A stretch of DNA of 64,000 nt from Crossaster papposus (taxonomy: Eukaryota > Echinodermata > Asteroidea > Velatida > Solasteridae), in contig JBAIAA010000606.1 of the NCBI GenBank assembly GCA_037893245.1, positions 1,116,001 through 1,180,000 on the forward strand. The letters are read 5' to 3'. The notes beneath the pieces were generated by a model. The model was not told the origin of the DNA and ran no database searches. It worked only from the letters and a program-made list of their open reading frames with translations. The position numbers and the translations under genes were made by a program. Positions 63,687 to 64,000 of this stretch are shown here, in pieces. Within the stretch, counting starts at the first letter, position 1; each line of letters opens with the position of its first letter.

Positions 63687-64000
63687 GGCCTCCAGGAATG
63701 GCAAAATTAGCAATTTGACCCGGGGCATGCTTTGTTAGTATTTTATTTCGATTTTCTGAACATTATAACGTTAACACACGCGTTTCAAATTCGCCATAGG
63801 TTTGTGCACACAATCCCCGCCCACAAATAAGGGCACGAAGGAAAGCATGCCCCGGGAAGGGGCTGGGTGTTAGGAGATAGAGGGGGCCTCCAGGAATGGC
63901 AAAATTAGCAATTTGACCCGGGGCATGCTTTGTTAGTATTTTATTTCGATTTTCTGAAAATTTTAACGTTAACACACGCGTTTCAAATTCGCCATAGGTT

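Larger units (their letters stand above)
1294..64000. repeat. 199-bp satellite array, main part
   Basis: Uninterrupted head-to-tail array of the same monomer, all in one orientation, running off the right edge. The usual period is 199 bp; 194, 197, 198, 200 and 222 bp variants occur. The first full phase point after the insertion (1429) is 427 bp later than a perfect array predicts, which is element plus target duplication. No gene, transposon or foreign spacer was seen anywhere in this stretch. Most monomers differ from the consensus at only a few positions. A centromeric, pericentromeric or subtelomeric location is inference; nothing seen here decides between them. Confidence 0.97.
58748..64000. 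repeat. Interleaved blocks (offsets 795, 1613, 2607 and 2408 bp)
   Basis: GAACATTATAACG with AGGGCACGAAGG occurs near 58743, 61350 and 63758 (spacings 2607 and 2408). CCTCCAAGAATGG occurs near 59272, 60067 and 61870. CCGAAATG with AGGGCTTGAAGG occurs near 59735, 60530 and 62143 (795 and 1613). Part of the 55765-58340 block returns at about 62569-63170 (offset 4816). The array runs off the window edge. Confidence 0.83.

Noticed and set aside
1-64000. CRISPR array
   Set aside because: Direct repeats are 199 bp with no unique spacers and no cas genes; this is a satellite.
1-64000. Ribosomal DNA spacer repeats or telomeric repeats
   Set aside because: No rRNA sequence and no short telomere motif is seen in the window.

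Overview
This window is almost entirely one tandem satellite array: a 47% G+C monomer of about 199 bp repeated head to tail roughly 320 times from base 1 to base 64000. Both window edges lie inside the array, so its true ends are not seen. I find no gene for any protein, rRNA or functional tRNA. The many 113-codon minus-strand reading frames are periodic products of the monomer. The organism is a eukaryote by inference: a long satellite with nested higher-order repeats, interrupted by a non-autonomous transposon carrying RNA polymerase III promoter-like boxes. I cannot name the species or clade. The setting is probably heterochromatin (centromeric, pericentromeric or subtelomeric).

Layout. 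1-875: about 4.4 simple monomers. 876-1293: the only non-satellite sequence, a 418-bp element with imperfect terminal inverted repeats, flanked by a 9-bp direct repeat (867-875 and 1294-1302). Element plus duplicated target add 427 bp, exactly the extra length of the interrupted monomer. On its minus strand it holds a degenerate tRNA-like segment with A box, B box and a T5 run. About 1620-10375: two near-identical 22-monomer blocks (offset 4378). 9770-15000: a local 5-monomer duplication, then monomers with little long-range order. 15000-35400: successive overlapping duplications with offsets 2382, 2182, 3578, 2585, 2188 and 1990 bp, including stretches of 397-bp dimers (199+198). 35600-44500: a related family with offsets 1391, 1191, 1192, 796 and 993 bp, then a run of 198-bp monomers. 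45000-52600: mixed blocks, some with a 222-bp monomer. 52600-64000: blocks with offsets 1789, 1988, 795, 1613, 2607 and 2408 bp.

Monomer anatomy. Each monomer has a 15-bp perfect inverted repeat around a 61-bp G-rich centre (64-78 with 140-154 in the first copy), a palindrome at the junction (TGTTAACGTTAACA, 184-197), and beside it a short hinge (179-187) where a large share of sequence and length variation falls. Length classes of 194, 197, 198, 199, 200 and 222 bp, plus private substitutions, let duplication events be followed along the array. The pattern fits repeated unequal exchange or segmental amplification; the transposon is not copied within the window.
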